Positions 26,865-35,234 of a DNA stretch of 64,000 bases are shown piece after piece. The notes below the pieces were generated by a model. It had not been told where the DNA came from. It saw only the letters and a list, made by a program, of their open reading frames with translations, and did no database searches. Numbering within the stretch: position 1 is the first letter of the stretch; every line of letters begins with the position of its first letter. Origin of the DNA: Brevibacterium sp. UCMA 11754. Its GTDB lineage: Bacteria > Actinomycetota > Actinomycetes > Actinomycetales > Brevibacteriaceae. The stretch is from the NCBI RefSeq assembly GCF_021532275.1, contig NZ_JACBOT010000034.1:92638-156637 (forward strand), written 5' to 3'. The position numbers were made by a program, and so were the translations under genes.

Positions 26865-28448
26865 TCAGTTTTCGTCGTCGTCGAGGTCCAGCTGCATTCG
26901 GGCAGCCGTTCCACGCTTCATCTCGCCGATGCCGGTCTCCCCCAGCCCTTGGAGCGACAGAGATTCGCGCCGCTCGAACACATAGGCATCCGAAGCAGAG
27001 AGCACCCGAGCGGTGTCCTCATCGGTGAAGATCGTGCCCGGATCGGCCACGGCGGTCAGCCGGGCAGCCAGATTGACGCTCGACCCGAAGATGTCGCCCA
27101 GGCGAGACAGGACCCTGCCCCAGACGAAGCCGACGCGGGCCTGCGGCAGATCCTCGGCCGCAGTCACACGCTCCATCAGGGTCATTGCGATCTCTGCTCC
27201 GGCCAACGGCGTCTCGGCGGCGAAGAACACCTCATCGCCGACGGTCTTGATGACTCGACCGCCGCCGGTGGCCACGATGTTGTAGGCCATACCCTGGAAC
27301 TCCTGCACCAGATTCGCCAGCTGTCTGGGTTCCATCTTCTGTGAAAGACGCGTGTAGGAGACGAGGTCGATGAAGCCCACCGCACGGGCCAGCGGCATCG
27401 AGGAGTCGTACCAGCCCTGTCTGTTGTCGATGGCCAGGCCATCGGAGACGTTGACGTTGAGTCGCCCCATCACCTCGGCGAGGTTGCGTCGCCAGGAATA
27501 CGTCAGCATCTTCTGCAGGGGATCGACCATGTCCTCGACGACCTGCAGCGCGTCGCGCCTGGCTTCGGGATCGGTCAGTCCCTTCTCCTCGGTGAGGAAG
27601 TCGACGAGAGTCTCCATCTGCCACACGACTAGACGGTCCGTGGTCTGGCCGATTGCGCGGGCCAGCGACAGCGCGGTGCCCTGGTCGATGAGGCCGTCGG
27701 CCACGGGCTTGGCCCACATGCGCAGCGCATGAGCGTCGCTGACGGTGTAGGCCTTCTCCGTGCCGTCCGTCTGGGACATGCCCAACGCTCGCCACATCTT
27801 GCGCGCAGAGACCGTGGAGATGCCCCCGAGTTTCGCCGCTTCGCGCCGGTCGAGCACGCGTTTGCCATCGAGCAGGATCTCTTCGAGCCGTTCGGCCGCG
27901 GTGCGGGTTTCGTAGATGGTTTCGTCTTCGTCTGCCTCGTCGAGGATCTGCAGGGCCGCAGTGCGCGGATCCTCGTGCAGTCCTCCGAAGAAATCGCCGC
28001 CCGCCTCAGCGCCGGAGGAGTCTTCGTCAGTCGCTTCCTCGTCTTCTGCCCACGGGACCGTCGACATCGCCGAGGTGGCGGGCAGGGTGGCCGGCAGGTC
28101 CTCGTCGCCGTGCTCGATCCCATGGACAGAGGGTGGTGCCGAGGCGGCTGGAGGCTCAGCGGCATTCGGCGACGAGTCGATCTGATCGTCCGTGATCACC
28201 GGAATCGAGTTGGGTTCCTGGGTCGAGTTGGGTTCCTGGGTCGAGTTGGGTTCCTGGTTGGATTCCCCAGCTTCAGACGACCTTTGAGCGTCGCTGCTGT
28301 CCTGCTGGGCGGAGTCCTGCTCCCGGGTGGAGTCCTGCTCCTCTGTCCCGTTCGAAGCGGTGTCGTGCGACGAGGTGTCGTCGGTGCCACCCGCAGCCTC
28401 GTCGGGCACGATGTTGAATTCGGCGGTGAAGTCCGAGACGCCCGTCAT
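26865..28448 (-). CDS. Class III adenylate/guanylate cyclase with N-terminal regulatory domain
   Basis: The catalytic domain (~355-510) has the metal-binding Asp in VGFIDLVSYTRLSQ, the KTVGDEVFF motif (Lys and second Asp), and GDIFGSSVNLAARL with the transition-state Asn and Arg. Before it, residues ~185-345 (RLEEILLDGKRVLDRREAAKLGGIS...SWRRNLAEVMGRL) resemble the autoinhibitory pH- or lipid-responsive domain of mycobacterial Rv1264/Rv2212. The N-terminal ~170 residues are acidic and disordered, with a QEPNST repeat encoded by a perfect 18-base tandem repeat. No membrane segment is present, so it is cytosolic. The ATG overlaps the birA stop by four bases. Confidence 0.88.
   Translation of the reverse strand: MTGVSDFTAEFNIVPDEAAGGTDDTSSHDTASNGTEEQDSTREQDSAQQDSSDAQRSSEAGESNQEPNSTQEPNSTQEPNSIPVITDDQIDSSPNAAEPPAASAPPSVHGIEHGDEDLPATLPATSAMSTVPWAEDEEATDEDSSGAEAGGDFFGGLHEDPRTAALQILDEADEDETIYETRTAAERLEEILLDGKRVLDRREAAKLGGISTVSARKMWRALGMSQTDGTEKAYTVSDAHALRMWAKPVADGLIDQGTALSLARAIGQTTDRLVVWQMETLVDFLTEEKGLTDPEARRDALQVVEDMVDPLQKMLTYSWRRNLAEVMGRLNVNVSDGLAIDNRQGWYDSSMPLARAVGFIDLVSYTRLSQKMEPRQLANLVQEFQGMAYNIVATGGGRVIKTVGDEVFFAAETPLAGAEIAMTLMERVTAAEDLPQARVGFVWGRVLSRLGDIFGSSVNLAARLTAVADPGTIFTDEDTARVLSASDAYVFERRESLSLQGLGETGIGEMKRGTAARMQLDLDDDEN
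28207..28258 (-). repeat. 18-base tandem repeat inside the cyclase gene
   Basis: GAGTTGGGTTCCTGGGTC is repeated almost three times in phase with the reading frame and encodes QEPNST repeats. Such repeats can expand or contract by slippage without shifting the frame. Confidence 0.75.
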
Positions 28449-29407
28449 CTGCGGCCCCCAGCTTCTGTCCCTGTGGCTTCCGGCCCTGAGGTTTCCGGCC
28501 CGGTACTGTCACCGGCCGGTCGCAGGTGGTGGACATCGCCTGCGCTGACGCAGATGTCATCGTCGATGATGAGGTCGCCACCGGCGTCGAGCCCTGTGGC
28601 ACGGCCATAGAGGTTGCTTCCGTCGGGGCGTTCGACCCTGACCTGTGTCCCGAGCGTCACCATATTCGCACGCACCTCTTCGCCGACCGTGCTCCGGCTG
28701 AAATCGTCATCGTCATACTCGACAAGCTCCCTGTAGGCAGGAATCAGTGTGCTCAGAATCGAGATTAACAAGTCTTCATGAGCAACTTCTGAGCCGTCCG
28801 TGTCCTTTTCGATCGCAAGGGAGCTGGCGCTCTCACGAGGCAGATCAGCACGCTGCAGGCGGGTATTGATCCCCATGCCCAGAACGATTCGCGGCCCTGT
28901 CGGCAGCGGTTCGACCCGAGCGAGGATCCCGCACAGCTTCTTCCCGTCCTGCGTCAGCACATCATTGGGCCACTTGAGTACGGCAGGCACACCCACCTCG
29001 GCGATGGCGGCTCGCACGGCCTCACCGGCGATCAGAGGAATCCACCCCCACGAGTCGAAGACGGAACCCGGTGCCAGCAGAATCGAAAACGTCAGGGACC
29101 GTCGCGGGGGCACTGTCCAGGCCCGACCCAACCGACCGTGGCCGGCGTTCTGATGATCGGTGCCGTAGACGGAGAACTCGGCGGGCACCTCGGCGAGGTC
29201 GCTGCTCTCGGAGCTCGCGATCCGGCGCATCCGATCGGCGGGGTCGTCGGTGAGAGCGGATTGTCCGCGCACCAGTGCAGCCAGCTCGTCGTTCGTCGAA
29301 GAACACACGTCGTCCCAGATGACAGTGGGTAGATCGAATCCACAGTCCGCGGCCTTGCGGCGCAGTGATTCGACATCGATGAGGAAGGAATTGTGTTGGC
29401 TGTTCAC
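28445..29407 (-). CDS. birA: Biotin--[acetyl-CoA-carboxylase] ligase
   Basis: BirA activates biotin with ATP and attaches it to the carrier domain of carboxylases. The biotin/ATP loop reads GHGRLGRAW (usually GRGRxGRxW, with His replacing the first Arg). LKWPNDVL and KLCGILARVE form the rest of the site, and a small C-terminal beta domain follows. There is no N-terminal helix-turn-helix, so it is a group I ligase without repressor function. A Ser/Thr/Glu-rich C-terminal tail is extra. The GTG at 29407 lies six bases after a -10 element. It is divergent from accD, whose carboxylase partner it would serve, and overlaps the cyclase gene. Confidence 0.92.
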   Translation of the reverse strand: MNSQHNSFLIDVESLRRKAADCGFDLPTVIWDDVCSSTNDELAALVRGQSALTDDPADRMRRIASSESSDLAEVPAEFSVYGTDHQNAGHGRLGRAWTVPPRRSLTFSILLAPGSVFDSWGWIPLIAGEAVRAAIAEVGVPAVLKWPNDVLTQDGKKLCGILARVEPLPTGPRIVLGMGINTRLQRADLPRESASSLAIEKDTDGSEVAHEDLLISILSTLIPAYRELVEYDDDDFSRSTVGEEVRANMVTLGTQVRVERPDGSNLYGRATGLDAGGDLIIDDDICVSAGDVHHLRPAGDSTGPETSGPEATGTEAGGRR

Positions 29408-29413
29408 CAGTCC

Positions 29414-29443
29414 ACTTTAGATTCTTTTGGCGAGAGTGCACAA
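29414..29443 (-). promoter_or_regulatory. birA promoter, probably leaderless
   Basis: TTGTGC (29438-29443) and TAAAGT (29414-29419) are 18 bases apart on the minus strand. TAAAGT ends six bases before the birA GTG. Confidence 0.5.
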
Positions 29444-29462
29444 TGATCCCACCGTGCGTCGT

Positions 29463-29468
29463 TATTGT
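29463..29468 (+). promoter_or_regulatory. -10 element of accD, probably leaderless
   Basis: TATTGT ends six bases before the accD ATG. The GGAGG at 29469-29473 is too close to the start to act as a normal ribosome site. The divergent birA and accD start codons are only 67 bases apart. Confidence 0.45.
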
Positions 29469-29474
29469 GGAGGC

Positions 29475-31055
29475 ATGACGGATACCCCACGTACAACAGT
29501 TGAGCGCATCGACGCTTTCGTCCAGCGCCGGGACGCGGCCCACACCGGCAATGTGAAGTCGGTGGCCAACCAGCACAAACGCGGCAAGCAGACCGCTCGC
29601 GAACGCATCGAGGCGCTCCTCGACGAGGATTCGTTTCAGGAGATCGACGAATTCGCGCGCCACCACAACCACCAGTTCGGGATGGAGAACAACCGTCCCG
29701 ATGGTGACGGTGTCGTGTGCGGTCTGGGCACGATCGAGGGCAAGACCGTGGCCGTGTTCGCTCACGACTTCACCGTCCTCGGCGGCTCCCTCGCCGAGGC
29801 GAATGGTCGGAAGATCGTCAAGGTCCAGAAGCTTGCCATCAAGCTGGGCTGCCCCATCATCGGCATCAACGACTCCGGCGGCGCCAGAATCCAGGAGGGT
29901 GTAGGCTCGATCGCCCTGTTCGCAGAGATCTTCCGCCTCAATGTGGCCTCCTCCGGCGTGATCCCGCAGATCTCGCTCATCATGGGCCCCTCGGCCGGCG
30001 GCGCCGTGTACTCCCCCGCGCTGACCGACGTCACAATCATGGTCGATCAGACCAGTCACATGTACATCACCGGCCCCGACGTCATCAAGACCGTCACCGG
30101 CGAAGAGGTCGGCCATGAGGAGCTCGGCGGCGGCCGCACGAACAACACCGTGTCCGGCAATGCCCACTACCTGGCCAGCGACGAGGACGATGCACTGAAC
30201 TATGTGCGCGACCTGCTCTCATTCCTGCCGCAGAACAACCTCGACCCCGCCGATGCCGACGAATTCGAATCGGACCTGAGCGTCGCAGCTGAGGACGAGG
30301 CCCTGGATACGCTCATGCCGGATTCGCCTTCACAGCCCTATGACATCCTCGATGTCGTCACCGCCGTCCTCGATGATGCAGAATTCCTGCAGGTCTCCGA
30401 ACTCTTCGCCCCGAACGTCGTCACCGGATTCGGACGCGTCGAGGGAGTCAGCGTCGGAGTCATCGCGAACCAGCCGATGCAGCTGGCGGGAACTTTGGAC
30501 ATCGATGCTTCGGAGAAGGCCGCCCGTTTCGTGCGCCTCTGCGATGCCTTCAACATTCCGATCCTCACCTTCGTCGACGTGCCCGGATTCCTGCCCGGCA
30601 CCGATCAGGAGTTCAGCGGCATCATCCGCCGCGGGGCCAAGCTCATTTACGCCTACGGCGAGGCGACGGTTCCCCTGATCACTCTCATCACCCGCAAAGC
30701 CTACGGCGGAGCGTACTGCGTCATGGGTTCGAAGCAGCTTGGTGCAGACCTCAACCTCGCCTGGCCCAGCGCGCAGATCGCGGTCATGGGCGCTCAGGGC
30801 GCGGCGAACATCGTCTACCGGCGCAAGCTCAAGGCTGCCGGTGAAGCGGGCGAAGACGTCGATGCGCTGCGTGACGAGCTGATCCAAGACTACGAGGATG
30901 CACTGCTCAACCCGTATCTGGCGGCTGAGGAAGGCTATATCGACGCGGTCATCAAGCCGAGCGAGACCCGGAACCGGATCGTTCGTGGGCTGCGGGCGCT
31001 GAAGAACAAGCATGTTGACGCTCCAGCGCGCAAGCACGGTAACATCCCACTATGA
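29475..31055 (+). CDS. accD: Acyl-CoA (propionyl-CoA type) carboxylase, carboxyltransferase beta subunit
   Basis: This 526-residue subunit transfers CO2 from carboxybiotin to acetyl- or propionyl-CoA. The two crotonase-like halves are visible. The N-terminal half has GGSLAEANGRKIVKVQKLAI, INDSGGARIQEGV and MGPSAGGAVYSPALTD. The C-terminal half has FVDVPGFLPGTDQE, RGAKLIYAYGEATVPLITLI and RKAYGGAYCVMGSK. These loops build the two oxyanion holes. A frame extension to 29427 exists, but MTDTPRTTVERID at 29475 is the natural start. The next gene, an epsilon subunit, overlaps by four bases, as expected for actinobacterial carboxylases; the biotinylated alpha subunit is elsewhere. Confidence 0.93.
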   Translation: MTDTPRTTVERIDAFVQRRDAAHTGNVKSVANQHKRGKQTARERIEALLDEDSFQEIDEFARHHNHQFGMENNRPDGDGVVCGLGTIEGKTVAVFAHDFTVLGGSLAEANGRKIVKVQKLAIKLGCPIIGINDSGGARIQEGVGSIALFAEIFRLNVASSGVIPQISLIMGPSAGGAVYSPALTDVTIMVDQTSHMYITGPDVIKTVTGEEVGHEELGGGRTNNTVSGNAHYLASDEDDALNYVRDLLSFLPQNNLDPADADEFESDLSVAAEDEALDTLMPDSPSQPYDILDVVTAVLDDAEFLQVSELFAPNVVTGFGRVEGVSVGVIANQPMQLAGTLDIDASEKAARFVRLCDAFNIPILTFVDVPGFLPGTDQEFSGIIRRGAKLIYAYGEATVPLITLITRKAYGGAYCVMGSKQLGADLNLAWPSAQIAVMGAQGAANIVYRRKLKAAGEAGEDVDALRDELIQDYEDALLNPYLAAEEGYIDAVIKPSETRNRIVRGLRALKNKHVDAPARKHGNIPL

Positions 31056-31333
31056 GCCAGGATGCACAAGAGGCCACAGCCACCTCGGCCGTCGAGGATC
31101 GGACGCAGGTGCGAGCCCACGACGGCGAGCCCGTCAGCGACGACATGGCCAATGCCGCAGCGGTGGCGGCCGTCGTTGCGATCCGTCAGGTGGCCCGTGC
31201 CTACGCTGCCAAGCAGGCGGCGGCATTGGCCCAGATGGAGACGGCGAAGCACGATCGCGCAGGGTTCAATGCCCCACGCCGCAACGTGCGCCGACGTCTC
31301 CCCCAAGCCTGGACGCAGACGCTGGGACGCTGA
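31052..31333 (+). CDS. accE: Acyl-CoA carboxylase epsilon subunit
   Basis: This small, poorly conserved subunit (93 residues) stabilises actinobacterial carboxylase complexes. The ATG overlaps the accD stop (ATGA). It has an acidic start, an Ala-rich helix (NAAAVAAVVAIRQVARAYAAKQAAALAQ) and a C-terminal Pro/Arg/Trp segment (FNAPRRNVRRRLPQAWTQTLGR). Epsilon subunits typically end with such a region. The assignment rests on position, size and composition. Confidence 0.75.
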   Translation: MSQDAQEATATSAVEDRTQVRAHDGEPVSDDMANAAAVAAVVAIRQVARAYAAKQAAALAQMETAKHDRAGFNAPRRNVRRRLPQAWTQTLGR

Positions 31334-31378
31334 CGGTGTGGCGCTGACAGTAGGTCGCTGACGGTGTGGCGCTGACAG
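31328..31378 (+). repeat. Exact 23-base direct repeat at the accE stop
   Basis: Two identical 23-base copies (31328-31350 and 31356-31378) begin CGCTGACGGTGTGG and are separated by TAGGT. The first covers the accE stop codon. This looks like a recent local duplication. Confidence 0.8.
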
Positions 31379-31404
31379 CCAGCACTGAACACTCGGACGA
31401 CACA

Positions 31405-31441
31405 CTTCGGGCGCCGACAGTTGAACTGTCGGCGCCCGAAG
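31405..31441 (+). terminator. Terminator after accDE
   Basis: CTTCGGGCGCCGACAGT and ACTGTCGGCGCCCGAAG form a perfect 17-base stem with the loop TGA. There is no T run, but the stem is very stable and lies 72 bases after the accE stop. Confidence 0.75.
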
Positions 31442-31467
31442 CATGTCACCCTGTGCCCGTTCGCCAA

Positions 31468-31529
31468 GGGGACCACTTACCGTCGAGCGGGCAGATTACA
31501 GCTGGCTCCCTCGACGGTAAGCAGTCCCC
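31468..31529. repeat. Long composite inverted repeat between accE and the DHA2 exporter
   Basis: GGGGAC-CA-CTTACCGTCGAG (31468-31487) matches CTCGACGGTAAG-CA-GTCCCC (31510-31529). The result is 18 pairs with a symmetric 2x2 CA/CA internal loop and a 22-base apical loop. It lies 39 bases beyond the exporter stop on the minus strand and could be its terminator, although no T run follows. The long loop is unusual for a terminator. Confidence 0.55.
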
Positions 31530-31567
31530 TCGATGCCACCGGCGGGTCGGTGACACCGGGCGTCAGC

Positions 31568-33415
31568 TCATCTCAGCCGGTATTGGTCCTTCGCCGGGTC
31601 GGCTCCGGGCTCCACCTGGTGATTGGTACCCACCTCATGGTTGGCTCCCACCTGGTGGATGGTTCCTGTATCGACTCCAGGATGAGGTGCGTATCCGTCC
31701 TCGACGGTGACCGTGCTCAGACGCTGAGGACTGCGCCCGTCGGCCGTCGACGAACCGGCCGACGAGTCACCCGAACCGGTTGCCGAGTCACCCGACACGC
31801 TCGTCACGCCTCGTGTCGGACCGCCCATATCGTCACCGTAGACAGCTTCACCGCGGGCCACCATTCCGGCGACGTCGGAGAGCTTGAGCTGCGGCAGGAA
31901 CCAGGCGAGGACGAAGGCGACGAGGAACACCGGCACCATGTACCAGAACGAGGGTGCCAATGCATCCGCGTAGGCGTTGACGACGAGGTCGTGGATGGGT
32001 CCGGGCAGCGAGGCCACAGACTCCGGTGTCAGCGAGTCGGTGGTCGGAGCGCCAGCCCCGGCACCACCCGTCCCTGCACCACCGCCGGGTGCCTGCGACA
32101 TCGCTTCGCCGACCTTGTCTGCCAGCCGGGAGGTGAATATCGACCCGAACAGTGCCGTGCCCACCGAGGCACCGATCTCGCGGAAGTAGTTGTTCGTCGA
32201 GGTCGCGGTGCCCACCAGCTCCGGGGCCACGGAGTTCTGAATGACGAGGACGATGATCTGCATGACCAGGCCCAGGCCGAAGCCCATGGTGAAGATCATG
32301 CATCCGATGAGCACCATCGAGGTATCGGCCGTCAACGTGGTCATCCAGGCCAAAGCAAGGCCGGCGATGAGGGTGCCGAAGAGCGGGTAGATCTTGTACT
32401 TGCCGGTCTTCGACACGATGAAGCCGGAGACGATGGAGGTCAGCATGACGCCGGCCATCATCGGCAGCATGAGCAGGCCGGATCCTGTCACGTCTGTCCC
32501 GGATGCCATCTGCATGAAGGTGGGCAGGAACGCCATTGCGGAGAACATGCCCAGGCCCAGCAGCAGGCCGATGACTGTCGAGAGGACGAAGGTCTTGTTC
32601 TTGAACAGGAAGATCGGGATGATCGGGTTGCTGACCTTGGACTCGACGTAGACGAAGATGGCAGCGGACACCACGGTGCCGATGATCAGGGAGATGATGG
32701 TCGGCGAGTTCCAGTCATAGTCGTGACCGCCCCAGCTGGTGACGAGGATCAGCTGCGAGGTCGCTGCCACCATGAAGATGATGCCCAGGACGTCGACCTT
32801 CTTGTCCGACTTGTGACTCGGCAGCTTGAGGGCGAAGAGCGCGATGAAGAATGCGATGATGCCGATCGGGACGTTGATCCAGAAGCACCAGCGCCAGTCC
32901 ATGTGCTGGGTGAAGAATCCGCCCAGGACCGGACCGAGCACGCTCGAGATCGCAAACAGGCCGCCGAGGGGGCCCATGTACTTGCCACGTTCGCTGGCGG
33001 GAATGATGTCGGCGATGATGGCCTGCGACAGGATCATCAGACCGCCGCCGCCCAGTCCCTGGAAGCCGCGCCAGGCGATGAGCTCCCAGAAGTTCTGGGC
33101 CATACCGGACCCGAATGAGCCGACGACGAAGATCGCGATCGCGACGAGGAAGATGATCTTCCTGCCCCACATGTCGCCGAATTTTCCATACAGCGGCATA
33201 ACGATGGTCATCGCCAGCAGGTAGATGGTCACCAGCCAGGCCTGATGCTCGACACCGTCGAGTTCACCCACGATCGTCGGCATTGCCGTCGACACGATCG
33301 TCTGGTCCAGGGTCGCCAGGAACATGGCGGCCATGAGCGCGGAGAAGATCAGGACGATCGTCTTCTTGGTCAAGACGATCGGAGCCTTCTCCGCAGTTTC
33401 GGTTGCTGAACTCAT
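31568..33415 (-). CDS. DHA2-family (EmrB/QacA type, 14-helix) drug efflux transporter
   Basis: This proton-driven exporter of the major facilitator superfamily shows motif D1 in FLATLDQTIVSTAMPTIVGEL, motif A in GKFGDMWGRKIIF and motif C in GGLFAISSVLGPVLGGFF, with about fourteen hydrophobic segments over residues 15-505. A long external loop (PGGGAGTGGAGAGAPTTD) precedes the last helix. The ~110-residue cytoplasmic tail is Ser/Gly-rich and ends in short NHEVG/NHQVE repeats, which is atypical. It is translationally coupled to the TetR gene upstream (ATGA overlap), implying repression relieved by a substrate. Confidence 0.9.
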   Translation of the reverse strand: MSSATETAEKAPIVLTKKTIVLIFSALMAAMFLATLDQTIVSTAMPTIVGELDGVEHQAWLVTIYLLAMTIVMPLYGKFGDMWGRKIIFLVAIAIFVVGSFGSGMAQNFWELIAWRGFQGLGGGGLMILSQAIIADIIPASERGKYMGPLGGLFAISSVLGPVLGGFFTQHMDWRWCFWINVPIGIIAFFIALFALKLPSHKSDKKVDVLGIIFMVAATSQLILVTSWGGHDYDWNSPTIISLIIGTVVSAAIFVYVESKVSNPIIPIFLFKNKTFVLSTVIGLLLGLGMFSAMAFLPTFMQMASGTDVTGSGLLMLPMMAGVMLTSIVSGFIVSKTGKYKIYPLFGTLIAGLALAWMTTLTADTSMVLIGCMIFTMGFGLGLVMQIIVLVIQNSVAPELVGTATSTNNYFREIGASVGTALFGSIFTSRLADKVGEAMSQAPGGGAGTGGAGAGAPTTDSLTPESVASLPGPIHDLVVNAYADALAPSFWYMVPVFLVAFVLAWFLPQLKLSDVAGMVARGEAVYGDDMGGPTRGVTSVSGDSATGSGDSSAGSSTADGRSPQRLSTVTVEDGYAPHPGVDTGTIHQVGANHEVGTNHQVEPGADPAKDQYRLR

Positions 33416-34176
33416 GCCGATTCCTCCTCAAAGATGTCTCGTAGTTCGTCAAACAGTTCTTCGATGACCGGGGCCGGGTCGCCCTCGACCTTCCGCAGAC
33501 GCATGAACGTCGCTTTGATCGACATCATCGCCAAAGCAGCGAGGGCCTCGGCGCGGATGGAAACCGAGCCCCCGTCGTCGTCATGACAGTGACCTGAGCC
33601 GGAATCATCGGAAGAGGCCTTCGTCGCCGAGATGTCCACCGAGTTCTCGTCGGTCGCAGGGGCTCCCGAGGTCGTCGTCCCACCATCGAGGCGACGTTGG
33701 ATCATCTCGCGAAACAGGCGCTCGTTGTTGCCCATGCGAGACATCTGAACCTGCATGAGCGAGGGGTCCTGCTTCAGCAGCTGGTGGTATTGGTGCATCT
33801 CTTCGCGCCTATTCAGACGTGTCCGCACGACCGAGGCCAGCAGGTGCTGGAGGTCGGCCAGGAGTCGCCCGCTCGGGCCGCCGGCTTCGAAGGCCTCGAT
33901 GTCGGGCTGGTCCTCATCGTCGAAGACGGTGTCGGCACGGCCCAGCAGAGCTTCTTCTTTGCTTGAGAAGTAGTTGAAGAAGGTGCGCCGGGAGACCCCG
34001 CAGCGTTCGCAGATGTCTTCGATGGTGACGTTGGCATACCCGTTCTCGAGTGCCAGTTCGAGGGCTGCCTGACGCAGAGCCTGACCACGCTCGCGCTTCT
34101 TCCGCTCGCGCAGTCCCTCGGGCTGGTCGACATGGCCGGTGGTGTCGGCAGGCTCGCCAGATGGTGTGGAATGCAT
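33412..34176 (-). CDS. TetR-family repressor of the DHA2 exporter
   Basis: The helix-turn-helix spans ALRQAALELALENGYANVTIEDICERCGVSRRTFFNYFSSKEEALLG, a textbook TetR motif. The C-terminal domain contains a long acidic insertion with a histidine/aspartate cluster (GHCHDDDGG) that might bind metal. The frame extends to 34218, but the promoter overlaps that extension. The ATG at 34176 lies six bases after a -10 hexamer, so it is the likely leaderless start (254 residues). It is co-transcribed with the exporter gene. Confidence 0.88.
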   Translation of the reverse strand: MHSTPSGEPADTTGHVDQPEGLRERKKRERGQALRQAALELALENGYANVTIEDICERCGVSRRTFFNYFSSKEEALLGRADTVFDDEDQPDIEAFEAGGPSGRLLADLQHLLASVVRTRLNRREEMHQYHQLLKQDPSLMQVQMSRMGNNERLFREMIQRRLDGGTTTSGAPATDENSVDISATKASSDDSGSGHCHDDDGGSVSIRAEALAALAMMSIKATFMRLRKVEGDPAPVIEELFDELRDIFEEESA

Positions 34177-34182
34177 AACCAC

Positions 34183-34218
34183 ATTATTGCACCCAGTGTA
34201 TTTTTGCCTCAAGTGCAA
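34183..34218 (-). promoter_or_regulatory. Promoter and operator of the TetR/DHA2 operon
   Basis: TTGAGG (34207-34212) and AATAAT (34183-34188) lie 18 bases apart on the minus strand. A six-base inverted repeat, TTGCAC (34187-34192) and GTGCAA (34213-34218), frames the promoter and is a likely operator for the repressor. Confidence 0.55.
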
Positions 34219-34298
34219 CTATTGTGTTTTAAGGCACAGTCCCAGCCGACTCCCGGTCTTCAATCGGTTCGTCAGCGCCCCGAGCCCACCGCAGGAAC

Positions 34299-35096
34299 TC
34301 AGTACCCGAGCTTGGCGTTCGTCAGCACCGGAATCGCTTCGGCGGCCTTGTCGGCTACGGCGAGGTCCACTTCGACGACGTCCAGGGCCTCTTCACCCTC
34401 GAGTGAGGAGATGACGTGGCCGAAGGGATCGGAGACGAGGCTGTGGCCGACGCCGGTCGGTCCCTTCTTCGGCACCTCCACACCGCTGACTTCGGGGTCG
34501 GCTTGGCCGATGGCGGCAACGAACATATTGGAGTCCAGTGACCGGGCACGAGCCAGAGTCTCCCATTGTTCGACCTTGCCCTTCCCCGCGCCCCAGGATG
34601 CGGAGACGATGGCCAGTTTGGCACCACGACGGCTGATCTCTGCGTACAGCTTCGGGAAGCGGATGTCGTAGCACAGGGTCAGTCCGACGCTCTCACCAGC
34701 GAGGTCGATGACGACCGGGTCCTCACCGGGGACGACTGTGTCGGATTCCTTGAAGCCGAAGGCATCGTAGAGGTGGATCTTCGCATAGTCCCGGCGCTCA
34801 CCCCGCGGCGGGTAGACGGCAAGCAGGTTGATCACCTTTTCGCCTGAGGTCGCGAACTCTCCGACGATCACGGTGATTCCGGCCTCTGTCGCCAGCTCAG
34901 CCATCGCCGTCCGCCAGGACTCGGTGTTCGCATCGGCAACATCGCGAAGGCCTGGGCCGAAGGCGGACATCGTGGCCTCGGGGAAGACGACGAACTCGGC
35001 TCCCGCCTCGGCGGCCCTGTTCGTGTAGTCCCGGACCTTGTCGAGGTTGTCCGCAACTGTGGTGGTGGAGTTGATCTGCGCGAGTGCGAATTTCAT
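34299..35096 (-). CDS. Carbon-nitrogen hydrolase (nitrilase superfamily, omega-amidase-like)
   Basis: The catalytic Glu-Lys-Cys triad is visible in FPEATM, YAKIHLYDAFGF and LTLCYDIRFPKLY. The first strand KFALAQINSTTTVADNLDKV and the 265-residue length match Nit2/omega-amidase and related deaminated-glutathione or omega-amide hydrolases. The ATG has AAGGA seven bases upstream. It has no membrane or export signal. It stands alone between the TetR operon and an MFS gene. The exact substrate among small omega-amides cannot be told. Confidence 0.88.
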   Translation of the reverse strand: MKFALAQINSTTTVADNLDKVRDYTNRAAEAGAEFVVFPEATMSAFGPGLRDVADANTESWRTAMAELATEAGITVIVGEFATSGEKVINLLAVYPPRGERRDYAKIHLYDAFGFKESDTVVPGEDPVVIDLAGESVGLTLCYDIRFPKLYAEISRRGAKLAIVSASWGAGKGKVEQWETLARARSLDSNMFVAAIGQADPEVSGVEVPKKGPTGVGHSLVSDPFGHVISSLEGEEALDVVEVDLAVADKAAEAIPVLTNAKLGY

Positions 35097-35234
35097 GGCC
35101 AGTCCTTGCGATCCGGGAGTGTCAACGGTGCATTCAGACTATCGCGACCGCACGCGCGGAGAAACCAGTGACCTCCGTCCGGCCAACGGAGTCCTCCATC
35201 GCCAACGGTTCCCTCCATCCAGCCGGCAGGGTCC

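Noticed and set aside
31421..33118. A 565-codon plus-strand frame opposite the DHA2 exporter
   Set aside because: It is a shadow of the exporter gene, with His/Asp/Gly-rich sequence and no motif.
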